64,000 bases of DNA from assembly GCF_052055485.1 (NCBI RefSeq), contig NZ_CP197171.1, positions 3,348,001-3,412,000 on the forward strand, given 5' to 3'. The DNA is from Amphibacillus sp052055485. GTDB lineage: Bacteria > Bacillota > Bacilli > Bacillales > Amphibacillaceae. Below are positions 61,529-64,000 of the stretch, piece after piece; positions within the stretch are counted from its first letter, which is position 1, and each line of letters opens with the position of its first letter. The notes beneath the pieces were generated by a model. It searched no databases and was not told the DNA's origin. It worked only from the letters and a program-made list of their open reading frames with translations. Made by a program: the position numbers and the translations under genes.

Positions 61529-64000
61529 TTATTCAGTGGATTTTCTCTTTCTGTTTATTACAAATACAGCGAATCCACCAACAATTAAAAGGACAAATCC
61601 AATAGTTAACCAATTATAGATTGAGGTTGCTGTACCCGGCAATCTATCACCATCAGGGGCTGGATCTGTTGGTTCTTCAGACTGCACAACTTTAAGATCA
61701 GCTATCGCTAACTTTAAATCTGCAATAGCATCATCTATTTCTGCTTGGGTCACTTCCTCATCTTCTAAGACAGCCTTTGCTTTTTCAAGTGCTTCTATTA
61801 ATTTCTCATAGCTTGCTTTCGTATAATCATCAGCTTTTAATTTTTCTGCCTCTGCTACAAGCTCTTCTAAATCTGTCTTATCAGCCTTTGGAACGGAAGG
61901 GTTTTTTTCTAATTGATCAATCGCTGCTTGTAAACTTGCATATGCAGCATCTACTTCTGCTTGGGTCGCTTCCTCATCTTCTAAGATAGCCTTTGCTTTT
62001 TCAAGTGCTTCTACTAATTTCTCATAGCTTGCTTTCGTATAGTCCTCAGCTTTTATATTTTCCGCCTCTGCTACAAGTTCTTCTAAATCTGTCCTATCTA
62101 CCTCTGGAACAGAAGGGTGCTTTTCTAATTGATCGATCGCTGCTTGTAAATAATTAATCATCTCTTCCAAATCTTCTGCTGATTCAATTGTTTCAAGCGA
62201 CTGTTTGACTTCATCTATGACTTTATTTAGTTCTTCTATTGACGCCTCTGTGTAGGTATCTGTATCTTGAGCAAGCTCTTCTGCATAGCTAATTAAATCT
62301 AAAAGTTTAGTCAAATCAATCGTTTCTTCTTCAGTAACTGTCACATAAGCCGTTACTGAAATTGGCTCAAATCCTTCTTCCTCTAAAGTATAAGTGATTT
62401 CATATATACCAACTGTATTATGGTCAAATTCTCCTGCATCAATAACGACATCATCGATAACTTGATTTCCTTCTGAGTCCCTTGCTGTAACAATAAGTGA
62501 ACTTAAATCAATCTCTTCACCTATTTCAATGGTTGCATCTAAAACTTCAAGTGTTAGTTCTCCTGTATTTATTTTCTCAATTCGAAGATTGTCTAGGATA
62601 AATAAACCTTCACCTGTATGTGAATCAAAATCTGCACTGTTTCCATCGTTAAAAATTCCGATATACTGTTGACCATTTTCTGAGCCCTCCACCATAAATG
62701 TAGCACGTTTTGTATCAGTTGATGGAGAGAGTTCTTTATTTACACTCAAACCTTGAACATTACTAATGTTTGTTTCATCATTCTCTTGGTCACCAGAAAT
62801 GAATCGGTAGGATTCAGATGTCGTTTGGTAATCAAAACTAACTTCATATATTTCTTCTGGTTCAAAGTAAAAATGTTGTGGAATGGTGCGATAGTTCAAG
62901 CCGGAACTGCCTGTATTTATTTTCACTGACCAATTCCCATCGATAACATCATCGACTAACTTAGCATCTGCCCAACCTTTTTGTGTATATGGTGCATTTA
63001 ATTCTGATAAGTGAACTCTGTTATCTTCAACACCTTCCGTATTACCAATAACAAATGGATAGATCCCTTGAACAACTGTTTCAAAATCCTGTTCAAATAC
63101 ACTCTCCGAAATATCATTATGAAGAGACTTCTCTACAACTCGAATGTCATCAAACTTCGTCTCACCATCTCCAGCATCTCTACTTAATATTAATGTTGCT
63201 GTGTCTGAATCAGCTGTGAAACTCACTTGCATCCGTTGCATTTTACTGTTGTAACCGTTATTCGTTGCGTGAGAATCTGCCTTAACATAATTCTTCTGAG
63301 TACTCCTAATCGCAAAGTTCTCAACATCTTCAACCACATCAGTCACTTTAAGATAAGCCTTTGCATCACTTTGATTCTCAACATAAACCTCAGCAACATA
63401 ATCTTTACCCGCTTCTAAATCAGTTATTTCCCTAGAAACTGCAGTATCCTCTGTTGGATTATCAAAATTTAAGTAATAGTCACCACTACTTAATTGACGT
63501 GCTGATCCAGTTTGCGAAGTTCGAACAACATCAACGGCAGCAGTATCACCAGAGACTTCCGTGTATTCATCATCAATGCTTGCTGTATTAAAACCCGTAT
63601 CATACACATGAGCCCCTGTACTCCACTCATTGACCACAGGCATTTCCGCTTCACCAGTTACAACAATATAAGGTGTTTCTGGCTCTGCATGAATCGTAAT
63701 TTGATTATCAATCACATCGACTTCTTGCTTGTTTTGACGTCCTTGATCCGTTAATTGATACACTTCCATTGTTGTTGCATTCTGATATTCATCAGGCAAT
63801 GTCCATGTTGTTTCGCCACCATCAACATTATAGTGATACAGTTTTTCGGAGTCTGGTGTTGGTGTTTCAAAATTTTGTTCAACCCAAGGTAACAAATACT
63901 TATTGCCATCAAGAACAACTTGATCATTTAATGTAATAACACGATCTCTTGAGTTATCTTTTCTTGTAACCATCACTTCATCCTCATTACTTGGGTCCTG
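61529..64000 (-). CDS. large secreted glycosidase, C-terminal part (GH101-like), wall-anchored
   Basis: The N-terminus lies beyond the right edge; the frame is open to 64000. The first visible part (DGNKYLLPW, KLYHYNVDGGETTWTLPDEYQ, VYQLTDQGR, TPYIVV) resembles the domain after the catalytic barrel in GH101 endo-alpha-N-acetylgalactosaminidases. Then come galactose-binding-like modules (KFDDIRVVEK and LFILDNLRIEK), an Ig-like domain, and three FIVAR-type helical repeats, two nearly identical with a 72-residue period. The end is a sorting signal: LPGTAT, hydrophobic segment, RKRKSTE. It should remove O-linked glycans from glycoproteins at the cell surface. The family is inferred; the catalytic domain is not visible. 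Confidence 0.7.
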   Translation of the reverse strand, partial: QDPSNEDEVMVTRKDNSRDRVITLNDQVVLDGNKYLLPWVEQNFETPTPDSEKLYHYNVDGGETTWTLPDEYQNATTMEVYQLTDQGRQNKQEVDVIDNQITIHAEPETPYIVVTGEAEMPVVNEWSTGAHVYDTGFNTASIDDEYTEVSGDTAAVDVVRTSQTGSARQLSSGDYYLNFDNPTEDTAVSREITDLEAGKDYVAEVYVENQSDAKAYLKVTDVVEDVENFAIRSTQKNYVKADSHATNNGYNSKMQRMQVSFTADSDTATLILSRDAGDGETKFDDIRVVEKSLHNDISESVFEQDFETVVQGIYPFVIGNTEGVEDNRVHLSELNAPYTQKGWADAKLVDDVIDGNWSVKINTGSSGLNYRTIPQHFYFEPEEIYEVSFDYQTTSESYRFISGDQENDETNISNVQGLSVNKELSPSTDTKRATFMVEGSENGQQYIGIFNDGNSADFDSHTGEGLFILDNLRIEKINTGELTLEVLDATIEIGEEIDLSSLIVTARDSEGNQVIDDVVIDAGEFDHNTVGIYEITYTLEEEGFEPISVTAYVTVTEEETIDLTKLLDLISYAEELAQDTDTYTEASIEELNKVIDEVKQSLETIESAEDLEEMINYLQAAIDQLEKHPSVPEVDRTDLEELVAEAENIKAEDYTKASYEKLVEALEKAKAILEDEEATQAEVDAAYASLQAAIDQLEKNPSVPKADKTDLEELVAEAEKLKADDYTKASYEKLIEALEKAKAVLEDEEVTQAEIDDAIADLKLAIADLKVVQSEEPTDPAPDGDRLPGTATSIYNWLTIGFVLLIVGGFAVFVINRKRKSTE

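Overview
The window is a chromosomal segment of an AT-rich, endospore-forming Firmicute of the Bacillaceae. Evidence: sporulation genes (yqfC, yqfD, spoIIP, gpr, sda, sigK), a glycine T-box, a perfect CIRCE site, and a gene order that follows the Bacillus subtilis yqf/yqe/yrr region almost gene for gene. I cannot name the species; the intergenic repeats and gene set would suit a halotolerant or alkaliphilic genus, which is a guess.

Almost all genes lie on the minus strand, so transcription runs from high to low coordinates. 1-7 kb: partial DEAD-box helicase (cshB), Nif3-like yqfO, trmK, a small membrane protein split by a frameshift, sigA and dnaG. 7-19.5 kb: ppsR, glyS and glyQ behind a T-box, then recO, yqzL, era, dgkA, ybeY, pgpH, phoH, yqfD and yqfC (RNA maturation, membrane lipid, c-di-AMP turnover and sporulation functions). 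19.7-21.5 kb: an ISL3-type insertion sequence whose transposase carries an in-frame amber stop, inserted in the T-tract of a terminator. 21.5-26.7 kb: a floA/NfeD membrane module, yqeY, rpsU, mtaB. 27.3-28.7 kb: an atypical catalase on the plus strand, between a repeat element and an IS-end relic.

29-36 kb: rsmE, prmA, dnaJ, dnaK, grpE, hrcA, the HrcA/CIRCE heat-shock cluster, with an unassigned 42-codon ORF between hrcA and grpE. 36-48 kb: hemW, lepA, yqxA, spoIIP, gpr, rpsT (plus strand), holA and the comEA-comEB-comEC DNA-uptake operon. 48.5-54 kb: yqeG, yqeH, aroE, yhbY, nadD, yqeK, rsfS, yqeM, a ribosome assembly and NAD cluster. 54-55.3 kb (plus): sda with DnaA boxes upstream, then an uninterrupted sigK. 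55.6-60.4 kb: mtnN, yrrS, greA, udk, yrrM, mltG. 61.5-64 kb: the C-terminal part of a large secreted glycosidase (GH101-like) with FIVAR repeats and an LPXTA-type wall-sorting signal.

Superimposed on this ordinary backbone are several intergenic repeat families: a 34-bp unit element with a long, a short and an ends-only copy, a 52-bp tandem repeat at two loci, a 58-bp repeat at two loci, and a 127-bp palindrome inside the IS. The points most worth a second look are the 42-codon ORF, the IS architecture and its terminator target, the catalase active-site changes, the split membrane gene and the repeat families. I found no CRISPR array, rRNA, tRNA, prophage or defence cluster.
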